Shown here: positions 63,910-64,000 of the stretch, in pieces | How positions within the stretch are numbered: position 1 is the first letter of the stretch | How the letters are laid out: each line of letters begins with the position of its first letter | From: Capra hircus | Lineage: Eukaryota; Chordata; Mammalia; Artiodactyla; Bovidae | DNA: 64,000 bases | Assembly (NCBI RefSeq): GCF_001704415.2 | Contig: NC_030813.1 | Location: 18,928,001-18,992,000 of the forward strand | Direction: 5' to 3' | Program-made: the position numbers and the translations under genes | Notes under the pieces: generated by a model | Databases searched by the model: none | Told to the model about the DNA's origin: nothing | Seen by the model: the letters and a program-made list of their open reading frames with translations, nothing else

Positions 63910-64000
63910 AAATGTGCCTCAGATAATGTCAGTCCCAGTTCAGATGAAACTCTACGTGCGGCAATCCACCTACCATTGCCAGCTGGAAGGAGGCCGCCTT
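63910..64000 (+). other. Weak exon-like stretch at the window edge
   Basis: A splice-acceptor-like 'ttccagtcttcccgcactgacag' pattern (AG at 63908-63909) precedes 91 bp that are richer in G+C and CpG than the surroundings. One frame (codons from 63911, ATG at 63926) is open to the end of the window, reading '..MSVPVQMKLYVRQSTY..'. A second frame is also open, so the coding signal is weak. No protein family is recognised. It could equally be non-coding. Confidence 0.2.

Overview
This is non-coding DNA from a ruminant genome, most likely a bovid. The diagnosis rests on ruminant-specific interspersed repeats: about thirteen pieces of the RTE-type LINE BovB with (ACTGA)n-like 3' ends, about thirteen tRNA-headed Bov-tA SINEs, three dimeric Bov-A2 SINEs, an artiodactyl-type L1, and ruminant-type endogenous-retrovirus LTRs. 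Older mammal-wide layers (MIR, L2, MLT1, a Tigger-like DNA transposon) lie underneath. I cannot separate cattle, buffalo, sheep or goat by eye. No host protein-coding gene, tRNA, rRNA or CRISPR array can be supported. Nearly all long open frames are readings of transposons, on either strand. One weak exon-like stretch sits at the extreme right edge.

Layout. 1-7.7 kb: decayed L1 pieces broken by BovB, a Bov-tA, an MLT1 solo LTR inside an older repeat, an antisense ERV LTR and a second MLT1 split by a BovB. 7.7-20 kb: repeat-poor DNA with scattered Bov-tA, MIR and L2, a Tigger-like relic, a third MLT1 carrying a Bov-A2, and a Bov-tA split by a complete solo LTR. 20-34 kb: a 5'-inverted L1 tail, an 84-bp L1 stub, a pair of inverted copies of an unnamed repeat, BovB, and an L2 split by a Bov-tA. 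34-39 kb: a second copy of the 6-kb LTR family, carrying a SINE and a BovB, then a deep stack of nested insertions. 39.8-48.5 kb: a long antisense L1 flanked by a 206-bp direct repeat and carrying a 3-kb BovB whose two halves point in opposite directions. 48.5-55.9 kb: repeat-poor. 55.9-60.4 kb: three BovB copies and a Bov-tA. 60.4-64 kb: repeat-poor.

These elements do not work together as a pathway. They record successive retrotransposition, and the order can be read from which element interrupts which and from target-site duplications (TSDs). The most unusual structure is the L1 at 40-48 kb: a flanking duplication more than ten times longer than usual, no poly(A) at its 3' junction, and a 5'-inverted BovB inside its ORF1. 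All element names come from my recognition of sequence and were not checked by database search; boundaries without a stated TSD are approximate by 5-30 bases.
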